Source: Nitrosomonas sp. Nm34
GTDB lineage: Bacteria; Pseudomonadota; Gammaproteobacteria; Burkholderiales; Nitrosomonadaceae
DNA length: 64,000 nucleotides
Direction: 5' to 3'
Assembly: GCF_900113925.1 (NCBI RefSeq)
Contig: NZ_FORD01000006.1
Coordinates: forward strand, 62,001-126,000
The notes under the pieces were generated by a model that worked only from the letters and a program-made list of their open reading frames with translations, searched no databases and was not told the origin of the DNA. Each line of letters begins with the position of its first letter. Position 1 is the first letter of the stretch. The position numbers and the translations under genes were made by a program. This document shows positions 48,441-56,773 of this stretch, one piece after another.

Positions 48441-48654
48441 GGCTAACGGGTAAGTTGTGCAGGAACCTTTCATGCTCGTCCGTTACCATCATTCTGGGAT
48501 TATTCCAGTTATTCGTTTAGCTTCTACTGCTGTTGGAGCACTTGCAAGAGTTTGAGCGTGCACATACCCGTGTGTTTCCGTCGACCTGTGGCTGTGGAGC
48601 TGACGTAAACATCTAACCTGTTCTGTTATCCCTTCGTATATTTCACGCATGGAT

Positions 48655-50079
48655 TTATTTCAATTGCTCTCTTAACCTATTGAACTCAGGATCACTGTGT
48701 AATAGCTCAGCAGCCGCACTTCGCAATGCCTTAACTGTGTCGACAGGAAGCTTGAATGTAGTTGGCAGGTTTTTAAAGTAAAACCGCGTTTTCGGATCAT
48801 CAATAAGGTCTAATGAGATATGGCTGACATATATATCCACGGCGTAGAGATCTTTTCCTGGAAGCTTTGCTTCTGGGCAGGTGTTTTGAAGAATGCTTTC
48901 ACATGCCTTGCGGGTGCGTACTGCATCATTGTATTCCTTTGCAATGGCACGCGCCCTTTCCACCGTGTCAAACGAATATCTATCTAATGGGATAGTTGCT
49001 GCCGTCATTAGCGTATCAATCAACCCCGGTACTTTTGCTTTGGTATCGCGATTTGCCTCGGGATCAGTTGCTGCATTGACAACGATGACAAGCAGTTTTT
49101 GTATTTCCTGTCTGTTAATACGTTTTTGCAGGCTGTAGGGCGAGTCGCTACTCTGAAGTGCAAATAGAATCCCACGCAATCCAATATTATCAGACACGCC
49201 TCCATCAATGAGATGCACGTAACGTTTTTCTACTTCCCATGGGTTATTCGAGTAATAGCTTCGCTGGCGTTCAGCTATCTTCGCCCGTTCTGGAGCAATG
49301 CGGTGATCTTGATTAGCGAGCTCGACCCATTGCGGTTCCTGATAATCACATGTGCCAGCAAAGTTCCGGTACGTCAAGGGAGTCAATATACCCGGAAAAG
49401 CAGACGACGATGCCACAGCACGGGCAATAGGTAATTTAGTCAGGTCGGAGCAAATCAGATCGAATTGATCCTGAATGAAAGCAAACGGTTCTCCAATACT
49501 CATATCACTCGCATTCAAGATGACGAACGGCCGCCTGTTTTTCTTGATAAGATCAGCATAGGTTGCGCCATGAAAAATTGATGTATCATAGTATTCGGCA
49601 GCCAAATCGCTCCTTCCGTAACTCCAGCCAGCCAGCTTGAGCCAATGAATCGGCCACAGGGTGCGCATAAACAAATCATGCTCAATATCTTTGTTGAGAA
49701 ACTTACGCTCGAAGCTGCCGTCAAACAGTCCATCGCCATATAATGCATAATACGCTGAGGTAAAGCTACCGCCGGATACGGAGGAAATGATGTCGACCTC
49801 ATCGAGTAGGCGTTTTGTTTGATTAGCCCATATAATCTCGGTATCGCGCAGCACCTCCATTATGCCATAGGAAAAAGCAGCAGCACGGGTACCACCGCCC
49901 GAGAAGGTCAGAATGACAAACAGACTATCTGTATTCTTGGCATCTGGATGCAGGTTATCGAAGCGGTATCCTTGTGTAGGATTGTGCTTTTCAAGTTTTG
50001 GGTCTTCGGGGAAAGTAGCACAGGCGAAAAGCCCAGCCACGAGCAGAAGACCAACACAAAGGCGAATAGCTGACTTCAT
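48655..50079 (-). CDS. Patatin-like phospholipase lipoprotein
   Basis: 474 residues. The signal peptide LLLVAGLFAC has a lipobox, so it is a periplasm-facing lipoprotein. Catalytic motifs are FSGGGTRAAAFSYG (oxyanion), SSVSGGSFTSAYYA (nucleophile Ser) and HLIDGGVSDNIGLRG (Asp). It differs from the two TPR-type patatins and is closer to the exported patatin/RssA-like group. AGGAGG lies seven bases before the ATG, which overlaps the stop of the small upstream gene (ATGA). It would cut acyl chains from lipids in the envelope and could feed the oxidation enzymes nearby. Confidence 0.88.
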   Translation of the reverse strand: MKSAIRLCVGLLLVAGLFACATFPEDPKLEKHNPTQGYRFDNLHPDAKNTDSLFVILTFSGGGTRAAAFSYGIMEVLRDTEIIWANQTKRLLDEVDIISSVSGGSFTSAYYALYGDGLFDGSFERKFLNKDIEHDLFMRTLWPIHWLKLAGWSYGRSDLAAEYYDTSIFHGATYADLIKKNRRPFVILNASDMSIGEPFAFIQDQFDLICSDLTKLPIARAVASSSAFPGILTPLTYRNFAGTCDYQEPQWVELANQDHRIAPERAKIAERQRSYYSNNPWEVEKRYVHLIDGGVSDNIGLRGILFALQSSDSPYSLQKRINRQEIQKLLVIVVNAATDPEANRDTKAKVPGLIDTLMTAATIPLDRYSFDTVERARAIAKEYNDAVRTRKACESILQNTCPEAKLPGKDLYAVDIYVSHISLDLIDDPKTRFYFKNLPTTFKLPVDTVKALRSAAAELLHSDPEFNRLREQLK

Positions 50080-50303
50080 GTGTTCACCTCCTTCTCAAAC
50101 AGAATGAACGTAGGCTCTAGTGGATTCGTATTCCGGATAGTTTGTACGATTTCGCTCGGCTGATAGTTTTTCGGTTCACCCAAATGGAACCGATGCGTTC
50201 CTGTTTGTATGTACAGGGTAGCATCCGTCAGACCACACAGTTGCCCGTCAATGAACACTTCCCGCTTTTCTGGGTACTGCACCACGATGAACTCCAAAGC
50301 CAT
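50076..50303 (-). CDS. Small PEGA-like protein coupled to the patatin lipoprotein
   Basis: 75 residues from the ATG at 50303, which has AAGGAGG eight bases upstream; an ATG at 50321 contains that very site and is less likely. The sequence MALEFIVVQYPEKREVFIDG with GTHRFHLG recalls a PEGA-type beta repeat (a surface or cell-wall associated fold). No signal peptide. Its stop overlaps the patatin lipoprotein start, so it is made just before that enzyme, perhaps as an accessory. Function unknown. Confidence 0.65.
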   Translation of the reverse strand: MALEFIVVQYPEKREVFIDGQLCGLTDATLYIQTGTHRFHLGEPKNYQPSEIVQTIRNTNPLEPTFILFEKEVNT

Positions 50304-50529
50304 CCTGACTTCCTCCTTCATTCCTGTTTACAGAACCTCTGAATAATTGATTATTCCTGCACAACGGGAGATTGTCTAACAGACCGTTGAAAGTAAATGT
50401 ACCTTCAGTTTGAAAATCTGTTTTTAAAAGACCATTTCACATTCACGAATCTCCGGTGAATATCCTACTTATTTTTTCATTATATTATCCTCTCAAGAAA
50501 TAGAGTCTCCTGTAGACCCCGGACGATTC

Positions 50530-50850
50530 TTTTTACATGAGAACACAAGCGTAATATTTCCCGCGCCCTGATGCTCTTAATCAGCAGCACCCGCTTTGTA
50601 CCGCTGTAGGTGGAAATCAATTGCTTTAGAAAATGCACATGATTTTTATTTGTTTTATCTCCAGAAATTTCAGCTGGTAATGACTTTCCAGCTCAAGACA
50701 AATATCTTGTAGCATCTTATCCACAGCATTATCAAATAGCCTACCGATATTTCGCTGCAAACACCTGATGGTATGTATATCAGCACCGTAATATTTTTTC
50801 TGGCTTGTGCAAAATATTGGTATAGACGAGTACTTTGCGCCCCAGTAGCG
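50530..50850 (-). pseudogene. IS200/IS605 transposase (TnpA) remnant
   Basis: Minus-strand fragments read NAVDKMLQDICLELESHYQL with KFLEI, then in another frame VHFLKQLISTYSGTK and VLLIKSIRAREIL. These follow the TnpA order around the HUH His region (normally D-x-HVHFL, here HVHFL kept). Frame changes and stops make it inactive. It occupies most of the gap 50304-50893. Confidence 0.6.
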
Positions 50851-50893
50851 GGGAAACGAGCCCGAAGAAATTAATCCACAACAACACCATCAT

Positions 50894-52252
50894 TTAATGC
50901 TTTCCATTTTGCACAGGCAAAGAAGAAAGCACAATCAGGTCACGAATAAAATTACTTATGCTATCACCCCAGATTTTATTGTGATCTGGTATCAGTTTGC
51001 CATTGACATATATATTGAGATACGGGTTCAATGGTTTCGTATTTCCGAGATGGATCAAATCTACATCTTCAAAATGCAAAGTGCCTTCATTGATTTGTTT
51101 TGACCAAATGTTTTTCAGATGGCTATACTTGGCATCATCGCTACGTAATTGCTTTGTTGTAGCAGGAACCAACTCGTGAGTGTGATAGGGTTTAAAATGA
51201 CCAATTGCATTTCGGTCTGCTTCGCCTTGCTCAATGAATATTTCTTTTGGTCCATTTGCGGTGCAATGATGCCGCTTGGATGTTGTATGGGTTTCAAATA
51301 TGGTTGAGAAAGAACGACCAAGCGGAAAAGCAAAACGAGTTGCATAATCTTTTTCTGAAGTCAGAATCGCCATGCGTGGTAACTGACTGGGGAAATAGTT
51401 GCGGCAATCTTGTTGTGAGATGTCATAAAGCGTGGCAAAGCGTATTGCTTCAAATGCCGGGTTCATTAGTATCACCAAATCACCAAAACCCTTGGCATCA
51501 TCGCTATAGGTTTTGTTCGGGCGACTATCAATAAAACGATCAGCCATAATTTGTTGCAATGCAGTATACAGTACTGTACCACCAAAGCTGTGGCCAATGA
51601 CAATGAGACGATTATTGCGGGTTTTAGGTTCTTCAGTAGATGCTATCCCCATTTTAACATTAGTAATTTCTTCCATTTTCAACAATAGCTCGGTGACGCC
51701 CTCCAAACCAATCTCATGAGCTGTATTTTTGCGCTCCCAAAATGTTATTTTATTGAGAAGCGGAATTTCAATTGATTCCCCACGCCACCCTACATACAAA
51801 CCCAATATCTTTCGAGGAGCATGGTTATTAAGATTAGCACTAGTATTTTCGATATGAGCAATTTTTTCCAGCAATTTTCGAAATTCATGAATATTATCAT
51901 CCCCGGGTCTGGCACTATGATGCCACCCATGGATAAACAGAATGAGCAGCACATCCTCTTTTGCTGCAACGGTAAAATAATTGTCGAGCACTGCTTCCAT
52001 TTGCTCACGTTGACGTAATTGACCCTGATCATCAAATTCAACAAATCCCAAACGATATTCTGCTGCTTGGCTGGGTGCATAATACTGTAAGGCGTTCTGT
52101 GAACAATCCCCCGGTTGGTTAAATGTGCAAGGGGCAAAATTGATTCGATAGGCATCATTTTGTGCACAGCCATTAATAATGAGAAAAACAGAAAAAATTA
52201 AATATAATTGAATACATGATTTGGTATTAATGTTAGTTGGATTTTTTACCAT
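50894..52252 (-). CDS. Alpha/beta-hydrolase-like lipoprotein
   Basis: 452 residues with a lipoprotein signal (IFSVFLIINGC). The fold is suggested by VLLILFIHGWHHSA (oxyanion region) and the nucleophile motif VIGHSFGGTVLY, with a late His in KPYHTHELV or nearby. Lipase/esterase activity is likely but the acid residue is not obvious. AAGGAG lies before the ATG. It is followed on the same strand by the IS200 remnant and then the patatin lipoprotein, so two envelope lipases neighbour each other. Confidence 0.75.
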   Translation of the reverse strand: MVKNPTNINTKSCIQLYLIFSVFLIINGCAQNDAYRINFAPCTFNQPGDCSQNALQYYAPSQAAEYRLGFVEFDDQGQLRQREQMEAVLDNYFTVAAKEDVLLILFIHGWHHSARPGDDNIHEFRKLLEKIAHIENTSANLNNHAPRKILGLYVGWRGESIEIPLLNKITFWERKNTAHEIGLEGVTELLLKMEEITNVKMGIASTEEPKTRNNRLIVIGHSFGGTVLYTALQQIMADRFIDSRPNKTYSDDAKGFGDLVILMNPAFEAIRFATLYDISQQDCRNYFPSQLPRMAILTSEKDYATRFAFPLGRSFSTIFETHTTSKRHHCTANGPKEIFIEQGEADRNAIGHFKPYHTHELVPATTKQLRSDDAKYSHLKNIWSKQINEGTLHFEDVDLIHLGNTKPLNPYLNIYVNGKLIPDHNKIWGDSISNFIRDLIVLSSLPVQNGKH

Positions 52253-52409
52253 TTCTTCTCCTTCTTAAGAAAGAATCCACATTCTCAAATCCTAATTTCA
52301 TATTACACTCGATTATCAACCTCTGGATTTGGGTCATGTATTATTTATTGATCCGACCAGATGAAGTTTTAACTACCTGACATGGGTTCGACATAGTATA
52401 AAAGCTGTA

Positions 52410-53145
52410 ATTCCATCTCTACTTCATAAGTAAAATAATAGAAGCAGCTTATGAAAGGAGATAGGGTGATGGCGCGAGTAGCAGCGGTAAAGAAGTGTTG
52501 GAACAAGCAAAGGAATTATTGGTTAATGCAAGCACAATAGAAGAATTAAGACAGACACAGGCAGAAGGGCAATTGCGCCGGATGTTTCAGGATGAAGCTC
52601 GCTTTGGGTGAGTTTCCGATACACGCCAGTGCTGGCGCTCTCAACCTATACGACCATTATGCCAGGCTATGATCACTCAGGAATATGTCTATGCTTATGC
52701 CGCTGTCTCTGTCTCTGTCTCTGTCTCTGTCTCTGTCTCTGTCTCTGTCTCTGTGGCTGATGGTGAACTGGATACGCTTATTCTGCCGCAGGTTAATAGC
52801 CATTGCAGATAGCTATTTCTGGATGAAGTATCATTACGTTATCCCAATGACAGAATTGTTCTAGCGCTCGATGGGGCAGGATGGCATCGTAGTCACACCC
52901 TCAAGCTGCCACATAATCTGTGCTTACTGATGCTGCTACCCTACTCACCAGAACTCAATCCTATTGAGAATTTTTGGGATGCGCTACGAAAGGAATCATT
53001 CCACAACTGCGCATTCGACAGCCTGGATGCACTTGAAAATCATCTGGAAGCAGCAATGCGGGACATGGAGAAAGATCGTGAATGTGTCCAATCTATCGTT
53101 GCATGGCCCTGGGTTATAAATTCACTTATGAAATAGAAATGGAAT
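52410..53145 (+). mobile_element. Decayed IS630-type insertion sequence
   Basis: Ends form inverted repeats: ATTCCATCTCTACTTCATAA on the left and, reversed, ATTCCATTTCTATTTCATAA on the right. Within lies a broken transposase on the plus strand: LEQAKELLVNASTIEELRQT at the N-terminus, FQDEARFG with a TGA where Arg is expected (first acidic residue), then LALDGAGWHRSHTL and LLPYSPELNPIENFWDALRK (the later acidic residues). The middle is shortened, and a hexamer repeat lies inside (52704-52755). Not able to move on its own. The ends resemble those of the MITE-like repeats in this window. Confidence 0.8.
52704..52755. repeat. GTCTCT hexamer tandem array
   Basis: About eight and a half head-to-tail copies of GTCTCT inside the decayed transposase. 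In its frame the array encodes alternating Val and Ser. The six-base unit keeps the frame, as expected of slippage in a formerly coding stretch. Confidence 0.9.
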
Positions 53146-53616
53146 AAAAGGAACCTGCACTCCTTAAAATGAAGCGATTTTAGAAAGGAGTTTCATTACT
53201 GAAGAAGCCAAGATTCAGACGGTACTATAATACTGTCTAGCTCGCAATAGATCTGAAAACCTTTACTTTATTAATCCACTAGCCCTTGGAAGAATTATTT
53301 TGTTCCAGCGCCTAAATACAACTTTGCATTCGCATATTACGTAGTCGGGGTCTCAATTAATGGCTTATTGATCATATTCAATAGAAATTACGCATACGTG
53401 TTTGCACGTATTTTTTTTATCAGTAAACCTCGATAGTCTAATGAACTATCAAAGCTTGAGTAGGGAGCTTACTAAACTAACCTACCTAACCTACGAGTTC
53501 CGAAGCACCCTTACCGCAAATGGTTGAAACAAAAAGAGCGTGAGCTTGGTTACAAATTTTTAGAAGCTTTCAGTAGTGCCCTGAATAACAATGAACATTT
53601 ACAGAAGGACGAACAG
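53146..53616. other. Intergenic region after the IS630 remnant
   Basis: 470 bases with no recognisable gene. It contains a weak inverted repeat (AGACGGTAC...CTGTCT near 53217-53238). Before the gene at 53617, AAGGAC is a fair ribosome binding site. The in-frame sequence from 53524 to 53616 is open but does not look conserved. Confidence 0.35.
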
Positions 53617-54561
53617 ATGATTAACATACGATTTTCGTTGATTATTAGTCTGATAGTAATTATTGCAATGGTGCTATCTCCCATTACTCAAGCTGCGGAA
53701 TTTAGCCAGGTTACCCAGCAAGCTCAAATAAAACTTGCACAACTGGGTTTCGCTCCCGGTACGGCAGACGGCATTCTCGGACCGCGTACCAGTGCTGCAA
53801 TCAAAGCATTTCAGCGACAATCTGGACTGCCGGAAACTGGCAAGCTTGATAATGCTACTTTGAAGAAATTAGAGCTCAGTACTCTGGCTCCTCAAGTCAG
53901 CACAGTCGAAGACTGGAGATCTGTTCCATCACAGGACGAGCTGAATGATCTAGTTGCCCATACGATCAATAATCCCAATTTCCCCTACACCGACTATCGG
54001 CCGAACGCACCAGCAGCCAATCTGGATCTTCCAGGGTTAGCCATACTAGCTGCTATGACGACGAGCTCGGATACTTTTGGAAGTGGACCACCCGGAACTC
54101 CCAATTCTACTCCTAAAACCCATAAAACCATGACAGATTGTCTAAAGACCAAACCAACGCATTGGGCAGATATTACCCTGCACTACTACTGTCAAATGGC
54201 ATTACCAAGGCAGTGTTATACTTATGCACTCCGAGGAATGAACACTCCTGGTAACAAAAAATTTACACGAGTAGAAGCTTATAAGAGTTGCGCATTAAAC
54301 AAATTACCCCATTCGACTTATTTTACTTTTGTAACCAAAACACAGCCACAGGTTTTCCAATATGTGATGTTCGGCCAGACCAATGCATTCAAACCTGAGC
54401 AAGAACAAGCCATCATTAACGCATTCTATGGGGTAAAAAATCCTGCGGATCCAAGAGAATGCCGTCTCAAGCGGCCCCTGCGCGCAGAAGATCCTAATGA
54501 TGGAACACATTGTCTGGTAAACAAAAAGATGACGCCAATGCTGAAAGGAAAAGGTACTTAA
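53617..54561 (+). CDS. Peptidoglycan-binding-domain exported protein
   Basis: 314 residues from the ATG at 53617, chosen for its spacing to AAGGAC and because it directly precedes the signal peptide (LIVIIAMVLSPITQA, cleaved after QA). Residues about 30-85 form a peptidoglycan-binding-1 domain: QIKLAQLGFAPGTADGILGP followed by IKAFQRQSGLPETGKLD. The remaining 230 residues include a Cys-rich part (DCLK, YYCQM, RQCYTY, KSCALN, ECRL, HCLV), probably disulfide-bonded, with no family I know. The protein should bind the cell wall in the periplasm. It stands alone between the IS630 remnant and the P450 gene. Confidence 0.75.
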   Translation: MINIRFSLIISLIVIIAMVLSPITQAAEFSQVTQQAQIKLAQLGFAPGTADGILGPRTSAAIKAFQRQSGLPETGKLDNATLKKLELSTLAPQVSTVEDWRSVPSQDELNDLVAHTINNPNFPYTDYRPNAPAANLDLPGLAILAAMTTSSDTFGSGPPGTPNSTPKTHKTMTDCLKTKPTHWADITLHYYCQMALPRQCYTYALRGMNTPGNKKFTRVEAYKSCALNKLPHSTYFTFVTKTQPQVFQYVMFGQTNAFKPEQEQAIINAFYGVKNPADPRECRLKRPLRAEDPNDGTHCLVNKKMTPMLKGKGT

Positions 54562-54878
54562 ACTATGACGGAAAATACCTCAAGTATAGCCCTGATCTTT
54601 ACCCGAAATCCACCTTACTGGGTACAGTGTTGTGTATCATAGGGTTCATTCCAAATTCCTGACGAGAAAACCAGGCTGCTATACTACCTGCGTGCTCCAG
54701 ATTCCAAGCCGTTATGCTCATAGTATGACACGGCAACGCACAGCAAAAATCCGGCTGGAAGCGACGCCTGCTCCAGGAGACAGGAAGAGACCTTGCAATA
54801 GTTATGCGAGAACAAAACTTAATATCGAAAAAGCTGCGAAGAGAATCGGATTGGATGCAGCCAGCATCCAATCCCTCA
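54562..54878. other. Intergenic region between convergent genes
   Basis: 317 bases between the stops of the peptidoglycan-binding protein (plus) and the P450 (minus). An 85-codon frame with a GTG start (54632-54889) covers most of it and overlaps the P450 end, but it has no ribosome binding site and no recognised motif, so I do not call it a gene. Confidence 0.35.
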
Positions 54879-56759
54879 TCAGAAACTAATCTTAAGGCTT
54901 ACCGCGTATAAATTCTGCTCGTCCATTTTCAGTTCGCTACGCCGCTCCAACGAACCGAGTCTGAGCATTGCACGCAGTGATTCCTGCATGGTGATCTCTG
55001 AAGCATAGCGGCCAAGGCACTTATGCCGTCCATAGCCGTGCTGCAGATAAATCAAGCTTTGAGGCGCTTCTCGGACACGCTCCTGATCCTGCAAATAAGG
55101 CTGCAGCTGCTCATCACGAGTGATATCAAAGGCGGTTGGATTCGGCACCATTTCCGTATCCAGCATGGCTGCAGCATAGGCGGCAAATACGAGTGTTCCT
55201 TTACGCAGAGGAACGCCAGCGAGCACATCATTGTCTTTTACGCACATCCGCAATAACACCTCTCCTTGGGGCTTGAGACGTAAGGCTTCCAAGGCATATT
55301 TACGGAGCCCCTCAAGACTTTGCGCATAATCTGCCTCATCCGGCTCCACTGCGGCCCAATGTAATGCTTGTTCAAAGCTGGTGCCGTTTAACATTTCGTA
55401 CTTACCTTCCTTTAAACAAAGCATGGAATCGAGAATACGCGCAGTCGCCTCCTGAGGGTTCACTACCGCACCAACCACCGTACCGAATACATTAGAACGG
55501 ATCATTGAATCCGACAAACGTCGTGCTAACTCACCTGCAGGCAACGATGCACCCAGTAGCGTGGCAAATTCCTTTTCCAGCTTATCGGCATCCTGTTCCA
55601 GCTCAAGCTGCATGCGAAGCAGTCTCGTCAGCATAGTATCTGGTACAGTCTCCCCCTGCTGCAAGTGTGCTTTGTAGTGTTGAAGTAAAGCGAATACGTA
55701 GGCGCTAAGATATTCGGTCGCAATAATGCCACGCTCACGGAATTCAGCAAATTTTGGATAAGCTTGATTAAAGTTATTGAAGATATTTCGAAAAGCATCT
55801 TTCACCCAGCTGAATAGATCCTCCGCGGTAGGCACTCTACCTTCTTTTATTTTAGTAAAGGTAAAGACTTTCTGCAGGTTATCATCAAGGGGAAAAGAAT
55901 CTCCTCCTCGCAGTCCAGGTAATACTGACGGGGCGCCCGCATCATAATAGTGGACCCCCAGATAATCGCCTACGATACGTAGTGGTACAAACTTAGCGAC
56001 CGTAGCAACCACATCAATTTCACCTACACCCTCGGCTTGCGCCTGGCGTATCCAGCGTTCAGCTTCATCACGTGTCAAGCGTAAGAGCGTATCTTTGCCA
56101 GTGCGTGATACTGCGCGCCGCAATATCACGTCATCCAGCCGGTAAAGATCATCGCGGTCAGTACCCAGCATAAAATGCGAGTAAGCATCGGGATGCTTCG
56201 CCTTGTCATCCGTGGCTCGCGCCATTTCTGCTGCGTATGGATCCACAGTAAAGAGATCGGTGCGCTCCAGGCAACGGATGACTTCCGGATGACGCATAAC
56301 CACTACAGGGCCAATCGCTGGTTTGAAGATAGGCATCGTCTCCCTTGGTTGTGCCAGCAGCTCGTGGAACATCGCATAGGGCATAGTAGCTAACCATTGG
56401 GAGATCACTTGCGCGACAGCGGCGCCACGCACCTTCGCGGCTGCGGTAAAAGCCGCAGCCGCTGCTTCTGCTGCCTGCTTATCTCTGGTGTAAGCATCAG
56501 GATCGTTGACATACTTGGGATCTTCTGGACTGGGAAAAATAGGGGGCAGTGAAGGTACAGGCGAGCCTGCTTCAGCTTTTGCAATATCGTTTAAAAAGCC
56601 TGTCCTTTGGGTGGGAAGAGGTGGAGAATCTGGTGCCTCCCCTTCCCCATGCGATGAAGCTCCTTGCTTCTTTCCCAATGCAATTTTGATCAGCTTGATT
56701 ATTCTGCAAGCCATACCATAAAGCTGTTCCTTTATCGTCATACCATTTGGTTTGGCCAT
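54879..56759 (-). CDS. Cytochrome P450 resembling fatty-acid hydroperoxide-isomerising P450s
   Basis: 626 residues, about 200 longer at the N-terminus than a simple bacterial P450. The haem Cys is C581 in LQHGYGRHKCLGRYASEI, which keeps the GxGxHxCxG spacing but has His where Phe is usual. The ExxR motif may be EALRLKP. The I-helix reads FGTVVGAVVNPQEATARIL, so the acid-alcohol pair used for oxygen activation is missing and Asn434 sits near its place. Such an arrangement occurs in the P450 halves of fungal linoleate diol synthases and in CYP74-type enzymes, which rearrange hydroperoxides without a reductase (comparison from memory). No ferredoxin gene is nearby. GGGAGG precedes the ATG; it begins 14 bases after the cytochrome gene. 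Confidence 0.8.
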   Translation of the reverse strand: MAKPNGMTIKEQLYGMACRIIKLIKIALGKKQGASSHGEGEAPDSPPLPTQRTGFLNDIAKAEAGSPVPSLPPIFPSPEDPKYVNDPDAYTRDKQAAEAAAAAFTAAAKVRGAAVAQVISQWLATMPYAMFHELLAQPRETMPIFKPAIGPVVVMRHPEVIRCLERTDLFTVDPYAAEMARATDDKAKHPDAYSHFMLGTDRDDLYRLDDVILRRAVSRTGKDTLLRLTRDEAERWIRQAQAEGVGEIDVVATVAKFVPLRIVGDYLGVHYYDAGAPSVLPGLRGGDSFPLDDNLQKVFTFTKIKEGRVPTAEDLFSWVKDAFRNIFNNFNQAYPKFAEFRERGIIATEYLSAYVFALLQHYKAHLQQGETVPDTMLTRLLRMQLELEQDADKLEKEFATLLGASLPAGELARRLSDSMIRSNVFGTVVGAVVNPQEATARILDSMLCLKEGKYEMLNGTSFEQALHWAAVEPDEADYAQSLEGLRKYALEALRLKPQGEVLLRMCVKDNDVLAGVPLRKGTLVFAAYAAAMLDTEMVPNPTAFDITRDEQLQPYLQDQERVREAPQSLIYLQHGYGRHKCLGRYASEITMQESLRAMLRLGSLERRSELKMDEQNLYAVSLKISF

Positions 56760-56773
56760 AGCGCCTCCCGTCT

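Noticed and set aside
54632-54889. 85-codon plus-strand frame between the peptidoglycan-binding protein and the P450
   Set aside because: No ribosome binding site, no recognisable motif, and it overlaps the P450 end.
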